Shown: positions 27,150-36,824, numbered from the stretch's first letter. The stretch: DNA of 64,000 nt from Deltaproteobacteria bacterium (GCA_016713425.1 JADJPE010000005.1:4934501-4998500); one strand, 5' to 3'. A program made the numbers and translations. The notes: a model not told the origin generated them from the letters alone.

Positions 27150-27985
27150 CGATCCTCCAACGCATCAGGCTTGCTTTCATCGGAAGGCGAACGAAGAGGC
27201 CGGCCGCACCCGATGCAGAATCGCGCGTCGAGCGGACTTGATGCCTGGCAGCCGTCGCAGATCAAGTCGTTCTTCGTTGCCTGGTTGATCTTGCACGTGA
27301 TCGGCCGGTCGTCGAAAAGGACCGCGGGCGCAGCCCGCCCACCGGCCACTGACGACGCAAATGCTGAGGGTTCCGCTGAGCTTGTCGACTCCGCCCGGAC
27401 CTCGATCACCGAAGCGGATGTCGGTGGCGCAGAGGCCAATGCGTGGCGTGTCGATGGTGCCGCCGCAGATTCGGTGCCGGCCGAAGCCCGAGGACTTGGC
27501 GCCGCGGTCGAAGATGGCACAACCCGGGAGGCCTGGCGTTTGGCCTCGTTCATCCAGCGTTCATCGAGGGCGCGAAGGTGGTGGATGATCGCGAGCGCGC
27601 GGCGCTCCGCAGTGCCCCGCAGGTGCGCGTAGTCGTGGGCATCGACCTTGCCGATTGCGGCGTCGGCCTCAATCTCTTTGATGCCCTGGAGGAGCAGTCG
27701 CTTCTCCTCCTCGAGGCGGTCGCGTTCTTCGTCTCGAAACCGTCCGCTGACATCGAGCGACGGATCGCGCAAGGACACCACCATCTTGAAGAGCACGAAC
27801 GCGGTGAAGGCGAGGGCTACGCTCGCAAAAACAAAGGTAACCGTAGGCGCGGGCCCGTAGCTTGAACCAAGGATCGCCGTAACGACCCCGATCCCAATCA
27901 GCGCTTCGACCGTCACCAGGTAGCGATCGAAACGCCCTTGCTTCCCTCGTGTGTGCACCGAGTGACTCCAGTTCTTTACGACCAC
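27146..27985 (-). CDS. CcmI-like membrane protein with C-terminal zinc ribbon
   Basis: Two N-terminal membrane helices (about 23-42 and 48-68) are followed by a coiled region EKRLLLQGIKEIEADAAIGKVDAHDY that matches the cytoplasmic loop of CcmI-type proteins. An Ala/Ser/Pro linker leads to a zinc ribbon (CDGCQ and CIGCG) at about 240-260. CcmI normally chaperones apocytochromes to the ligation complex with CcmFH; here the TPR chaperone part is replaced by the ribbon. The start is GTG 27985, 103 bases after ccmF, and the stop overlaps the next gene by 4 bases. Confidence 0.62.
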   Translation of the reverse strand: MVVKNWSHSVHTRGKQGRFDRYLVTVEALIGIGVVTAILGSSYGPAPTVTFVFASVALAFTAFVLFKMVVSLRDPSLDVSGRFRDEERDRLEEEKRLLLQGIKEIEADAAIGKVDAHDYAHLRGTAERRALAIIHHLRALDERWMNEAKRQASRVVPSSTAAPSPRASAGTESAAAPSTRHALASAPPTSASVIEVRAESTSSAEPSAFASSVAGGRAAPAVLFDDRPITCKINQATKNDLICDGCQASSPLDARFCIGCGRPLRSPSDESKPDALEDR

Positions 27986-28088
27986 CTATCACGGTCTTCC
28001 GGTCGCGTCGCGCGAATCCCATCCGCGTCGCCACGCCCTGCCGCGAAAGATCCCAAGGCCCCAGGACCCGAGACCGAAACACCGACGC

Positions 28089-30149
28089 TTAGATGAAGGC
28101 CAAGACGGTCGCCATCAGCCCAATCAGGAGCGCGCCCGAGCCCGCGATCGATGGCCAAAGCCTCCGTAGCGGACTGGGCTGCGTAGCGCGTTGCCGTGCC
28201 GGCCAGATCGCGATCGTGAGCCCGAACATCAAGAACGCACATCCGAGCCACACAATGTTGACCAAAGGATTCACCTTGAGCTGGAGCGCCGCCGTCCCGA
28301 CTTCGGCGTCGTAGCCACCCAGCACCAAATAGAGGTCGTCGCGCAGGCTCATGAGCTTGGCGACCTCGGTCGTGACCTGGTCTTCCGGTTTGCGATAGGC
28401 CCACTTCGCCGGTTCGAGCGTGGCGATGGGCGTGGCTTTGGATTGGTCGGCGCCCAGCTCGAACACGCTCACCTTTGCGGTGACCATGTTCTTCTGGCCG
28501 TCGTCTTCGAAGACCAAGTCATCGAGCCGCACATCGAAGCGGCCGATCGAGACCGAGTGCCCGCGCGTAACCGAAGCCTCCTTCTCGAGCTTGAACGCGT
28601 TCCCCGCGAATCCAACGAACATAAGGACCACGCCAAAGTGCACGATATAGCCGCCGTAGCGTCGACTGGCGCGGTTGAGAAGCGTGACGAACGCGTCGAT
28701 GGGCCCTTCTTGCGCATTCTTCATGCGGTAGCGCGTGCCGCGATAGAATTCTTGAAGGATCGTCGAGGTGACGAAGACGGACAGTGCGAAGGTGATGACG
28801 GCCGCCGGATGCTCGATCCCGAGCGCGAACCAGAAGATGCCAAAGGTGAGGGCTGCGAGGATTCCGGGTATCGTGAACTGCTCGCGGATGGTTGCGCCCG
28901 TCGACTTTCGCCAGGAGAGAAGAGGCCCCACGCCCGTGAGGAAGAGGAGGATGAGCCCGATCGGAATCATCCAAATATTGAAAAACGAAGGCCCAACATT
29001 GATTTGCTCGCCCTTCACCCACTTGAAGATCGAGGGGAACATCGTGGCGAAGGTGACGAAAAAGGCCGCCGCCAACAGGACCCAGTTGTTCGCGAGAAAG
29101 GCAAACTCGCGGCTCACGACCGACTCTAGACTGTTCTCGGGCGCAAGCTGGGATCGTCGGACGTACAGAAGTCCAAACGAAACCACGAAAACGACCGATA
29201 TGAAGATGAGGAAGTATTCGCCGATGCTCGATTGCGCGAAGGCGTGAACCGACTGGACGATGCCCGAGCGGGTCATCATGGTGCCCCAGAGCGTCAGCAT
29301 GAACGTGAGGATGATGAGGACCATGTTCCAGGCCTTGTACATCTGGCGTCGCTCTTGGACTTGGATCGAATGGATGAAGGCAGTCCCCGTGAACCACGGA
29401 ATGAGAGCTGCGTTCTCCACCGGATCCCACGCCCAATATCCGCCCCACCCAAGCTCTTCGTAAGCCCAGAGGCCACCCAACGCGAGTCCGACCGAGAGGC
29501 AGACCCAAGCGACGAGACACCAGCGGCGCATCGATGCGATCCACGCGTAGTCGAGCTTGCCGTGGGCCAGCGCGCCGATGGCGAAGCAGAACGGGATCGT
29601 CCAACCGATGTAGCCCAGGTAGAGCGTCGGCGGATGCGACACCATGTAGGGATTCTGAAGAAGCGGATTTAGGCCGCGGCCATCGGTCGGTGCGGTCGCA
29701 AGGTATGTCTCGAAGGGGTTGCAGATGAAGACCAGCAACCCGAGAAAATACGCGCAGACGACGCTCATCGCGACGATCGTGTAGGGCATGATCTCACGGT
29801 TCCGGTCCCGATTCTGAACGACGGCGATGGCGGACCAAACCGACATCACCCAGACCCAGAAGAGCAACGAACCGTCCTGCCCGCCCCAGAGGGCCGTGAC
29901 CTTGTAGAACAGCGGCATAGAACGGTCGCTGTAGTGCTGCACGTACTTCACCGAGTAATCGTTGGTGACGAACAGATAGACGAGCACGAAGGTCGCTGAG
30001 GTGAGGAGCCCAAAGAGCGCGTAGACGCCGAACTCCGCGCTCACCACGAGGCGGGGGCGCCGCGTATGGTGCCCAACGACGGCCATCGAGATGGTGTACG
30101 CGGTGACGACGACTGCAATGAGAAGAAGCGTGTATCCAAATGATGCCAT
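28089..30149 (-). CDS. ccmF: Cytochrome c haem lyase CcmF
   Basis: CcmF is the haem lyase core that attaches haem to apocytochrome c. The 686-residue protein has about 15 membrane helices, the tryptophan-rich motif GWGGYWAWDPVENAALIPW near 240-260 and conserved flanking histidines (SHPPTLYLGY, TAFIHSIQ). It closes with an extracytoplasmic domain and a last pair of helices. Length is normal. It lies 82 bases downstream of ccmE and is the second gene of the operon. No ccmH follows, which fits the CxxxY type of CcmE. Confidence 0.96.
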   Translation of the reverse strand: MASFGYTLLLIAVVVTAYTISMAVVGHHTRRPRLVVSAEFGVYALFGLLTSATFVLVYLFVTNDYSVKYVQHYSDRSMPLFYKVTALWGGQDGSLLFWVWVMSVWSAIAVVQNRDRNREIMPYTIVAMSVVCAYFLGLLVFICNPFETYLATAPTDGRGLNPLLQNPYMVSHPPTLYLGYIGWTIPFCFAIGALAHGKLDYAWIASMRRWCLVAWVCLSVGLALGGLWAYEELGWGGYWAWDPVENAALIPWFTGTAFIHSIQVQERRQMYKAWNMVLIILTFMLTLWGTMMTRSGIVQSVHAFAQSSIGEYFLIFISVVFVVSFGLLYVRRSQLAPENSLESVVSREFAFLANNWVLLAAAFFVTFATMFPSIFKWVKGEQINVGPSFFNIWMIPIGLILLFLTGVGPLLSWRKSTGATIREQFTIPGILAALTFGIFWFALGIEHPAAVITFALSVFVTSTILQEFYRGTRYRMKNAQEGPIDAFVTLLNRASRRYGGYIVHFGVVLMFVGFAGNAFKLEKEASVTRGHSVSIGRFDVRLDDLVFEDDGQKNMVTAKVSVFELGADQSKATPIATLEPAKWAYRKPEDQVTTEVAKLMSLRDDLYLVLGGYDAEVGTAALQLKVNPLVNIVWLGCAFLMFGLTIAIWPARQRATQPSPLRRLWPSIAGSGALLIGLMATVLAFI

Positions 30150-30231
30150 TCGATTGGGTCCTCGAGACGATTCGTGACGTCCGACGATTCGTAGCGTCCT
30201 CGAGTACGCTACCTAGGTGCTCGCGTGCACG

Positions 30232-30684
30232 CTAGTATGTTCCGGCTTCCTTCTTGGCGGCCTCGTACTTCGAGGGACACTTGGCAATCAACTCTTTGGC
30301 TTCGAACACGCCATCTGCGCCGAGCGCACCGCCCACGATCACTTCGGCGTCCTCCTTGAACGTATCGGGGACGGTCCCCTTGTACCGTACCGTCAGCGTC
30401 TTCTCCGCCACGTCTTGGTGTGTGACCATCGCAAGAACCGGTCGCACGTCGAACTGGTATTCGAGGGTCCCTTTCTTCTGGAAGATCGAACCCTTCTCGA
30501 CGTGGCCGCCCATACGAATTCGCTTTCCGGTCATCGCTTCCGGTTGCGCTAGGACCACATCCGCATTGTGGAAATAGGTTAGGTGCTCCGCGTTCTCAGC
30601 AAAAAGGGTGTCGCCGACAACGTAGGCGCTGGCGCCGGTAATGACGAACACGGAGAGGAGGATCTTGATCTTTGCGCTGGACAT
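30232..30684 (-). CDS. ccmE: Haem chaperone CcmE, CxxxY variant
   Basis: CcmE carries haem from CcmC to CcmF. The 150-residue protein has one N-terminal membrane anchor (6-24) and an OB-fold (MTGKRIRMGGHVEKGS, then VRYKGTVPDTF). The haem-binding site reads CPSKY at residues 136-140, a Cys in place of the usual His of HxxxY. This CxxxY form is known from archaea and some delta-proteobacteria, where CcmH is typically absent. ATG 30684 was chosen; the frame is open to 30822 but without homology. It is the first gene of the ccm operon. Confidence 0.93.
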   Translation of the reverse strand: MSSAKIKILLSVFVITGASAYVVGDTLFAENAEHLTYFHNADVVLAQPEAMTGKRIRMGGHVEKGSIFQKKGTLEYQFDVRPVLAMVTHQDVAEKTLTVRYKGTVPDTFKEDAEVIVGGALGADGVFEAKELIAKCPSKYEAAKKEAGTY

Positions 30685-30914
30685 GGCTGTTTCCGATTCT
30701 GGAGCAACGAGTGCGCCAGACTTAGTCGTTTGTCCATCGTGGCCCGATCGAGGGCAAAAACCAAGGTCCGCGGGACTGAAGCGCGTGGAGACTCGCCCAT
30801 GGCTGATGACTCGAGTCGCCAATAGGGGCCAGCCCGACCTCCCCGGAGGCTTTTTCGCTTGCGGACGTTCGGCGCACGGGATCTTCTCATGGGCACCTGC
30901 AAAGGTGGGCTCCT

Positions 30915-31505
30915 ATGCGTGCAGCTTTCGTGACTTCGGCTGTGAATCCTCAAGGCTACCCAGCCCCCGACCGCCCCGAAATTGCCTTCGTGGGTCGATC
31001 GAACGTGGGCAAGAGCTCGCTCCTCAATGCGATCGTTCGGCAGAAGATCGCTCGCGCCTCGAAGACGCCGGGACGAACGCAGCAGATCAACTTCTTCGAT
31101 GTCGAGGATCGCGAGGCCGCCTTCCGGATCGCCGACCTGCCTGGTTATGGGTTTGCGCGGGTGCCAACCGAGGTTCAGCAGACTTGGCCGTCGATGATCG
31201 AGGACTACCTGCAGAATCGACCGTGCCTCCGCGCATTGCTTCTCCTGGTCGACCTTCGGCACGAGGCCCAGCCGGCCGATCACGAGGCTGTAGCCTGGCT
31301 CCGAAGTCTTCGGCGTCCGATCGATCTCTTCTTGCTGGGCACCAAGGCCGATCGTTTGGCGAAGGCCCATCAGAAGGTGGCGTTGATCCGCCTGTCGGAC
31401 GCGCTCGGGGTCCCGCGCGAGCGCACCGGCCTGGCGAGTGCGGCCTCGGGCGTTGGTCTGGATGCTATCCGAAAGACGTTGCTCGAGATCGCCCAGGTGA
31501 GCTAG
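30915..31505 (+). CDS. engB: Ribosome biogenesis GTPase EngB (YsxC/YihA)
   Basis: EngB is an essential TRAFAC GTPase needed for 50S subunit assembly. The 196-residue protein shows G1 GRSNVGKSS, G2 KTPGRTQ, G3 DLPGYGFA, G4 TKAD and G5 SAASG, all intact. ATG 30915 fits the family start. It is divergent from the ccm operon across 230 bases. That gap also holds a short GC hairpin followed by five T (about 30838-30853) that could be a weak terminator. Confidence 0.95.
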   Translation: MRAAFVTSAVNPQGYPAPDRPEIAFVGRSNVGKSSLLNAIVRQKIARASKTPGRTQQINFFDVEDREAAFRIADLPGYGFARVPTEVQQTWPSMIEDYLQNRPCLRALLLLVDLRHEAQPADHEAVAWLRSLRRPIDLFLLGTKADRLAKAHQKVALIRLSDALGVPRERTGLASAASGVGLDAIRKTLLEIAQVS

Positions 31506-31562
31506 AGCTCCGCTCTTCGTCCAAGTTGACGCCATCTCCGGCCCGTGGGTACACGAGGGGGG

Positions 31563-33458
31563 ATGGCGAAAAATCCCACCGAGCCGAGGCGTGCGTCTGC
31601 GCTGCCGGTCCTCGGCGTTCTTGCGACGATGTGCTTCTTGCCGACGCGAGCTCCAGCTTCGGAAGTCGCACCGAGACCACCGCGAACGCCCGTCCCGTCC
31701 CGTGCTGGGCATCGGGTGCCCGTTTCGCCCGAGGATGAGCCGAGGGCGGCGACGGCGGCGGCGACGGCGGCGGCGACGGCGGCGACAGCGACGGCGTATT
31801 CGCACACGGATCGTGTTTGGATTTTGCCCTTTGCGACGCTCGGCGACGACATCCCCGAAGGCGTGGCCGCATCGGTGAAGAAGATCCTGTCCCGTGAGCT
31901 TCGGGCGAGGGGCTTTCAGCTCGTTGAATCAAGCACAACGCGCGAACCCGTGACGACGCGCGCGGCGCACGAGGGGACCGAGGCGACGGAGGGGGCGCGG
32001 GCGACGGAGGCTTTGGCGGCGGGCCGCGTGCTCGCTCGAACGCCCGGGGGACCGTCAACCCCTGTGGTGGCAACTTCTGCGTCAGCGTCAGCTTCCGCGG
32101 CGTTCGAGCGCTTTCGTCGATTGATGGCGGAGGGGCGAGCACAAGCCGAGCAGGCTGAGTTCGGGGCGGCCGCCAGGAAGTTCGAGCTGGCCGTGGCCGC
32201 GATGGAGCAGAGCGCAGCCGAGATCTCCGAGTTGAACCTCTTGGCGGACGCCTACCTCGAATCGGGTATCGCGTCGTTTCGCGCTCGGAGACTCAAAGAG
32301 GCCGGAGCGCATCTTCGTGCCGCGGTTCACTACCAACCGGAGCGGGTCCTCGATGTGGAGAGCTACCCGCCGCTGTTTGTTCAGTTCTTCGACGAAGCCC
32401 GCCGGGAGGTTCTTGGCCGCGCGCGAGGCACGGTCGAGGTTCTGTGTGCGGCGGATGCGCGCGTTTGGCTCGATGGTCGTCCGATGGGCCAAGGTCCCCT
32501 GCGACTCAAAGAAGTTCTGCCGGGAGCGCACTGGGTGCGCGTGTGTTGGGCGGAGGCGGACGCGGAGGCGGAGGCGGACGCGGAGGCGGAGGACGTTGGC
32601 GCGCCTCTCGGCAGGTGCGCGAGCCTCGCGCAAGCAGAGCAGCGGGCCCTGTCCGTGCAGGCCGGCGAGACGGCGGTCCTGACGTTTGCGCATGGATCGA
32701 AGGGCGACGAGAGCGAGCGGGCGCTTGGCCCGGATGGTCGAGGTGTTGATCCCAATCGTCTCGACCTGTCCGAGCTCAATGTCCTCGCTCGTCAGGCGGC
32801 GAAGCTGGGGGCGGGGCGCGCGGTTGTGGGCGCCATCTTTCGTGAACCCTCCGCCTATCAGGTGCGGGCGATACAGGTCGTTCGCGAGCCGTTGGCGGTC
32901 GGGCGGCTGGCCGACGTGTCTTTCGATCTCGATCTGCTGTCGGCCGAGATTGAGGTCTACAAGCTGGCCGAGAGCTTTTCCGCTGAGACGTCGGGACTTT
33001 CTCGGCCGATCGCCTACGCGAAAGGAAGCTTCCCCATTGCACCCGATGCCCCGCGAAGAAGACGCGTCGCCTCCGGCTCTCGAGCTGGTTTGGGCACTGG
33101 CGAGCGCGGACGTGTGGAGGTCGTTGCCGCGCCTCCGAAGCCGTTGCCGCAGGGATCCGAACTCCCGACGACGCTTGCGGTCGTCGCAGGGCCGGGACGA
33201 GGATCTGCGCCTGGATCCGGATCGGACGCCGCGCCCGAGCCCGGATCGACCTTGGGTGAGCCCGGTTTGGCGTTGTCGGGACTCGGGCCGGATCTGTCGA
33301 TCAAAGAAGACAAAGTCGAGTCGTCTGACCGCGGGACCCGATGGTGGCTTTGGGCCATCGTGGGGGTTGCCGCGGCGGGGGCTGCCGTTGGCGGTGGATA
33401 CCTCCTTCTCGCGCGTGGCGGAGAAGAGGAAGGGAATTTGAGGGTTTCGTGGCCATGA
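31563..33458 (+). CDS. Secreted/membrane PEGA-type protein with repeat-rich linkers
   Basis: The 631-residue product begins with a signal-like segment (about 12-28) and an Ala/Thr microsatellite linker. A domain with VWILPFATLGDDIPEGVAA follows (residues about 80-115), resembling the start of families that search for a low-level regulator of the FlgO/TolB kind. A TPR-like helical region lies at about 180-275, and a PEGA-like strand set at about 285-315 (GTVEVLCAADARVWLDGRPMGQGP). A C-terminal membrane helix lies at about 603-622 with a short tail. GTG 31545 is an alternative start. The stop overlaps the Kelch lipoprotein start by 4 bases, so the two are co-translated. Role unknown; surface or envelope location is inferred. 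Confidence 0.65.
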   Translation: MAKNPTEPRRASALPVLGVLATMCFLPTRAPASEVAPRPPRTPVPSRAGHRVPVSPEDEPRAATAAATAAATAATATAYSHTDRVWILPFATLGDDIPEGVAASVKKILSRELRARGFQLVESSTTREPVTTRAAHEGTEATEGARATEALAAGRVLARTPGGPSTPVVATSASASASAAFERFRRLMAEGRAQAEQAEFGAAARKFELAVAAMEQSAAEISELNLLADAYLESGIASFRARRLKEAGAHLRAAVHYQPERVLDVESYPPLFVQFFDEARREVLGRARGTVEVLCAADARVWLDGRPMGQGPLRLKEVLPGAHWVRVCWAEADAEAEADAEAEDVGAPLGRCASLAQAEQRALSVQAGETAVLTFAHGSKGDESERALGPDGRGVDPNRLDLSELNVLARQAAKLGAGRAVVGAIFREPSAYQVRAIQVVREPLAVGRLADVSFDLDLLSAEIEVYKLAESFSAETSGLSRPIAYAKGSFPIAPDAPRRRRVASGSRAGLGTGERGRVEVVAAPPKPLPQGSELPTTLAVVAGPGRGSAPGSGSDAAPEPGSTLGEPGLALSGLGPDLSIKEDKVESSDRGTRWWLWAIVGVAAAGAAVGGGYLLLARGGEEEGNLRVSWP

Positions 33459-35116
33459 TGTCTAGGTTTCCAATCGGTACGCGTGGGTTTTGGCATGGCA
33501 TTCGGTTCGGGTGTGTTTCCCTGGCCTCGGGGCTTCTCGCCTGTGGCTCGGACGTCGACGTGAACGTTCGACTGACGAACCCGTGCAATCAGGCGGCCGT
33601 TGCGAGCGTGGACTTCGTACGCTTCGAACCGCACGGCACCGGCGTGGACAGCAGTGGGCTTACGACGACGCAGCGCGTTTCGGATCGCGCTACGCAGCCG
33701 ATCCCGATCCCGATCGTCGAGGACTTCAGCCTCATTGCGACGGGACATCGAGCGACCGATGATCGGAGCCGTCCCATTGAGCTGGCGTCGGCGCTCGGCG
33801 TGTCTCAGGTCGCTGACCTGACGCGCACGACCGGGACAGTGACGCTTTCCGTGCCGTTTGCGCTTGTGGACGCCTTCTACCGAACGACCGACCAATCCAG
33901 CGCGGGGGGTGGGTCATGTTCGGAGCTGGAGGAGGGACGACGCGGTGCCACGGCGACCTTCGTTCCTGAAACGTCGTCTGTTCTCGTCTTGGGCGGCATT
34001 GCGAATGACGCAGAAGCCGACGAGGCGCTTTTTCCGCGCGTGATCGAGCGCTTCTCTGAGGCGAAGGGCATCTTCGAGGTCGTGGGCGAGCTCCCGGTTG
34101 GCGCGCAGCGCATTCATCACACCGCAACCCGACTTGCAGACGGACGGATACTCGTGGCGGGCGGTCAGCTCGAGGTCGATTTCGTCGCGCGGGCGCTGAA
34201 CTCGGCGCTCATCGTCGATCCGAGAGGTATGGGTCGGGTGGCGGTCCGGGGCGCGCCGCTGATGAAAGATGAGCGAACGGGACATACGGCGGCCCTTCTG
34301 CGGGACGGGCGCGTACTTTTCGTTGGGGGGCGCAAGATTGTCGAGGGCGCCGGACTCGAAGATCAGACGTACCTTCGGACCCTCGAAATCTATGACCCAG
34401 CGCAAGATGTCTTCGCGTATCTGTCGAATGCGGTGGGGGACCGCGCCGAGCTCGCCGTGCCTCGCACCGAGCATTCGATGGTGCTCCTCGACAGCGGGCA
34501 AGATGTTCTGGTCGCGGGCGGCTACAACGCCGGGGGCGCGGCGGCGAGTTTTGAGCTTATTCACGTGGAGGGCGACCGCGCTACGGTCACGAATCTTTCG
34601 GAGGCTCGGCTGGCGGTGGGGCCCATCGGCCACGCAGTGGCCAAGACTCCGCTGGGGATCTTGTTCGCCGGCGGCTACCAGACGCTCGACGATGCGCACC
34701 CGGCCACGGGGGTGGCGCTCAATGCGAGTCTCGACGTCGAGGTCTGGCGCGTCACGGGGACCGACACGGCGACCATCACGAGAGTTTGTGCGGCGGCACT
34801 CGAGCGGGGGCGCGGGGGGGCCACGGCGACGATGTTGGGTGATCGGGTTGTGGTCGTGGGCGGACGGGGTGAGGATGGCCGCGCCCTTGGGGACGCGGAG
34901 CTCGCCTCGTTGGCCGAATCCGCCGACGACGCGCGCCAGGGCGGCTGCTTCTCACGGCGAACGACGCATCTCATGAGCGACGCTCGGGCGGAGCACACGG
35001 TGGCCCGATTGGAGGATTCCGGTGCGCTGTTGGTCGTTGGCGGTGCACAGAGCGCTGGTCCGGCGATCGGAACCGCCGAGATCTTCTTGCCACGACTATT
35101 GAGAGGCCCAATTTAG
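33455..35116 (+). CDS. Kelch-repeat lipoprotein
   Basis: A signal peptide ends in lipobox LLAC (Cys30), so the 553-residue protein should be lipid-anchored outside the cytoplasm. From about residue 165 it has Kelch-type blades, each with a GG turn after hydrophobic strands (SVLVLGGIAN, RILVAGGQ, RVLFVGGRK, DVLVAGGYN, GILFAGGY, RVVVVGGRG, ALLVVGGAQ), enough for a beta-propeller. The N-terminal 130 residues are a separate beta-rich domain. The ATG overlaps the preceding stop (ATGA). Such lipoproteins are plentiful in myxobacteria; ligand unknown. Confidence 0.82.
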   Translation: MMSRFPIGTRGFWHGIRFGCVSLASGLLACGSDVDVNVRLTNPCNQAAVASVDFVRFEPHGTGVDSSGLTTTQRVSDRATQPIPIPIVEDFSLIATGHRATDDRSRPIELASALGVSQVADLTRTTGTVTLSVPFALVDAFYRTTDQSSAGGGSCSELEEGRRGATATFVPETSSVLVLGGIANDAEADEALFPRVIERFSEAKGIFEVVGELPVGAQRIHHTATRLADGRILVAGGQLEVDFVARALNSALIVDPRGMGRVAVRGAPLMKDERTGHTAALLRDGRVLFVGGRKIVEGAGLEDQTYLRTLEIYDPAQDVFAYLSNAVGDRAELAVPRTEHSMVLLDSGQDVLVAGGYNAGGAAASFELIHVEGDRATVTNLSEARLAVGPIGHAVAKTPLGILFAGGYQTLDDAHPATGVALNASLDVEVWRVTGTDTATITRVCAAALERGRGGATATMLGDRVVVVGGRGEDGRALGDAELASLAESADDARQGGCFSRRTTHLMSDARAEHTVARLEDSGALLVVGGAQSAGPAIGTAEIFLPRLLRGPI

Positions 35117-35293
35117 CGCGCAGTCGCGTTCATACTCGGCAAAGAGCTGCCGTGCCTCGCGGCGCGCTTTTTCTCGTTCACGATTTCGCGGTGGTTTCGG
35201 GATGGTCCGGAGCTCAGCGCGACGAACCTCAAGATGTTGACTGACGGCGGAGAGCCACGTGGATAGGGTTGCTCTTTCTTGGTGCATCATCAT
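35096..35293 (-). CDS. Possible small basic protein
   Basis: A 65-residue frame with triple ATG start overlaps the 3' end of the Kelch gene by 21 bases, tail to tail. Its composition is plausible (helical, Arg/Glu-rich, PPRNREREKARREARQLFAEY), but no family is recognised. Otherwise the 253-base gap between the Kelch gene and the glycosidase gene holds nothing I can identify. Confidence 0.3.
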   Translation of the reverse strand: MMMHQERATLSTWLSAVSQHLEVRRAELRTIPKPPRNREREKARREARQLFAEYERDCALNWASQ

Positions 35294-35369
35294 GCCGCGC
35301 TGAAGAGCACCGCGCGTGCCTTCATGTAAGAGCGCGAAAGCATTAAGATAAGTGCGTAAGTCTGTCGCC

Positions 35370-36824
35370 TCACCGGGACGCCTGTGGTGTTTCGAATACG
35401 GTCGATTCTTCCACAGCGCGGTCGACGCCTCGCTTGGGTGAGGTTATCCCGGCCACAGGTATGCGACCTTGCATCGATTTTATGGCGGCCGGTGGGCGCA
35501 GAGCGGGAAGGCGGCGGTGGTTGGCGATGTCGCGGAAGAGGTCGACGGCTTGCGTCGCGTGTCGGGACATGTCGGTGTAGTCCACGCGATAGAGTCCAAA
35601 ACGCGGCTCGAAGGCCTCGAGCCACTCGAAGTTGTCGAGGAGCGACCAGTGAAGGTAGCCGCGGACATCAACACCGGCCGCGATCGCGTCAAGCACGGCG
35701 CCTAGATGGTCGTAGAGGAACGCGCATCGCCGACTGTCGTCGCGGTCATCAAGGCCGTTCTCGGTGACGATCAGCGGGCGCCCGTATTGGTTCATTTCGA
35801 CGAGCAGCGAATAGAGGCCGCGGGGATAGATCTCCCAGCCGAGGTCGGAGACGCCAAGGCCGGCTCGGTCTTCGTAGAACAGACTTAACGGCAACAGCTT
35901 CGAGATCCGGCCCGCGGCCGCAGCGTTGGCCCAGACAGAAGCCAGGTTCAGTTCGACGTGAAGGCGGGAGTAGTAGTTGAGTCCGATGAAGTCGAGCTTC
36001 GGCGCGCGCGTGGATGCGTGCACGCGCGCGTCGCGGCGCGGCCAGTACGGGAGACCTCGCTCCAATCCGAGAAGGTTCTGGATGAAGGTGTGGTTGTACT
36101 GGCGCGCGATGTATTGGGTCGCCAGCCGGTCGAGCCGTGAGCGTGGGCGCGAGGGCTCGAACTGAACAACATTCTGCGCGATGCCAACCTGAGCTCGACC
36201 TTTCGTCTCCGCCTTCAGGATCGCGTAGGCGCCGTCGTGTGCCTCGACGAGAGCGGAGAAAGCGCGCCTGAGCGCGCCGATACCGGGGACGGCGGGCGGA
36301 ATGACGGCGCCCACGTGTGCGCCCGCGAGCCAGACCGAAGGCTCATTGAGCACCGTCCAATAGCGCACGCCTTCCAGTCGTTCGGCGACCCGGCGGACGA
36401 AATCTGCGAACCGCTTCGGGGCATCGGTCCTCGTTTGGTGCCACGGACAGCGTTCGTGAAACCAACTTGGGTGCGTGAAGTGAAGCAATGTGACGATCGG
36501 CTCGATCGCGCGCGTCCTTAGTGCCTCGACCATGCGCGCGTATTGATCGAGCGCCGCCGCGTCATAGACACCGGGCGTCGGCTCGATTCGCGCCCACTCC
36601 AGGCTCAGGCGGTAAGCGTTGGCCTTGAGGGCTCCAAGGCGTGCGAAATCGGCCGCGTAGTTCGACCAATGGTCGGTCGCCCGGAGGAAGGCACGCCTTT
36701 CCTCCGGGCTGTGATGGTTGAACGCCCATTCGGACCAGTCGTTGTGGATGCCTCCTTCGATCTGAAAGGCGCTTGTCGCGCATCCGAACAGGAATCCCTC
36801 GGGAAAGCGGCCGCGATCGGTCAT
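35370..36824 (-). CDS. Glycoside hydrolase family 1 (beta-glucosidase-like)
   Basis: The 484-residue TIM-barrel enzyme has the GH1 N-terminus FPEGFLFGCATSAFQIEGG, acid/base Glu161 in VLNEPSV, nucleophile Glu355 in IVTENGL, and the substrate-contact segment LHWSLLDNFEW. No signal peptide, so it is cytoplasmic and acts on small imported beta-glycosides. Exact sugar specificity cannot be read from sequence. The last 45 residues are an Arg/Pro-rich tail beyond the barrel. It lies 80 bases downstream of lon on the same strand but is probably separately functional. Confidence 0.92.
   Translation of the reverse strand: MTDRGRFPEGFLFGCATSAFQIEGGIHNDWSEWAFNHHSPEERRAFLRATDHWSNYAADFARLGALKANAYRLSLEWARIEPTPGVYDAAALDQYARMVEALRTRAIEPIVTLLHFTHPSWFHERCPWHQTRTDAPKRFADFVRRVAERLEGVRYWTVLNEPSVWLAGAHVGAVIPPAVPGIGALRRAFSALVEAHDGAYAILKAETKGRAQVGIAQNVVQFEPSRPRSRLDRLATQYIARQYNHTFIQNLLGLERGLPYWPRRDARVHASTRAPKLDFIGLNYYSRLHVELNLASVWANAAAAGRISKLLPLSLFYEDRAGLGVSDLGWEIYPRGLYSLLVEMNQYGRPLIVTENGLDDRDDSRRCAFLYDHLGAVLDAIAAGVDVRGYLHWSLLDNFEWLEAFEPRFGLYRVDYTDMSRHATQAVDLFRDIANHRRLPALRPPAAIKSMQGRIPVAGITSPKRGVDRAVEESTVFETPQASR

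Noticed and set aside
28191..29129. 312-codon plus-strand frame across ccmF
   Set aside because: Antisense to clear ccmF coding with its WWD motif; charged low-complexity translation typical of a shadow.
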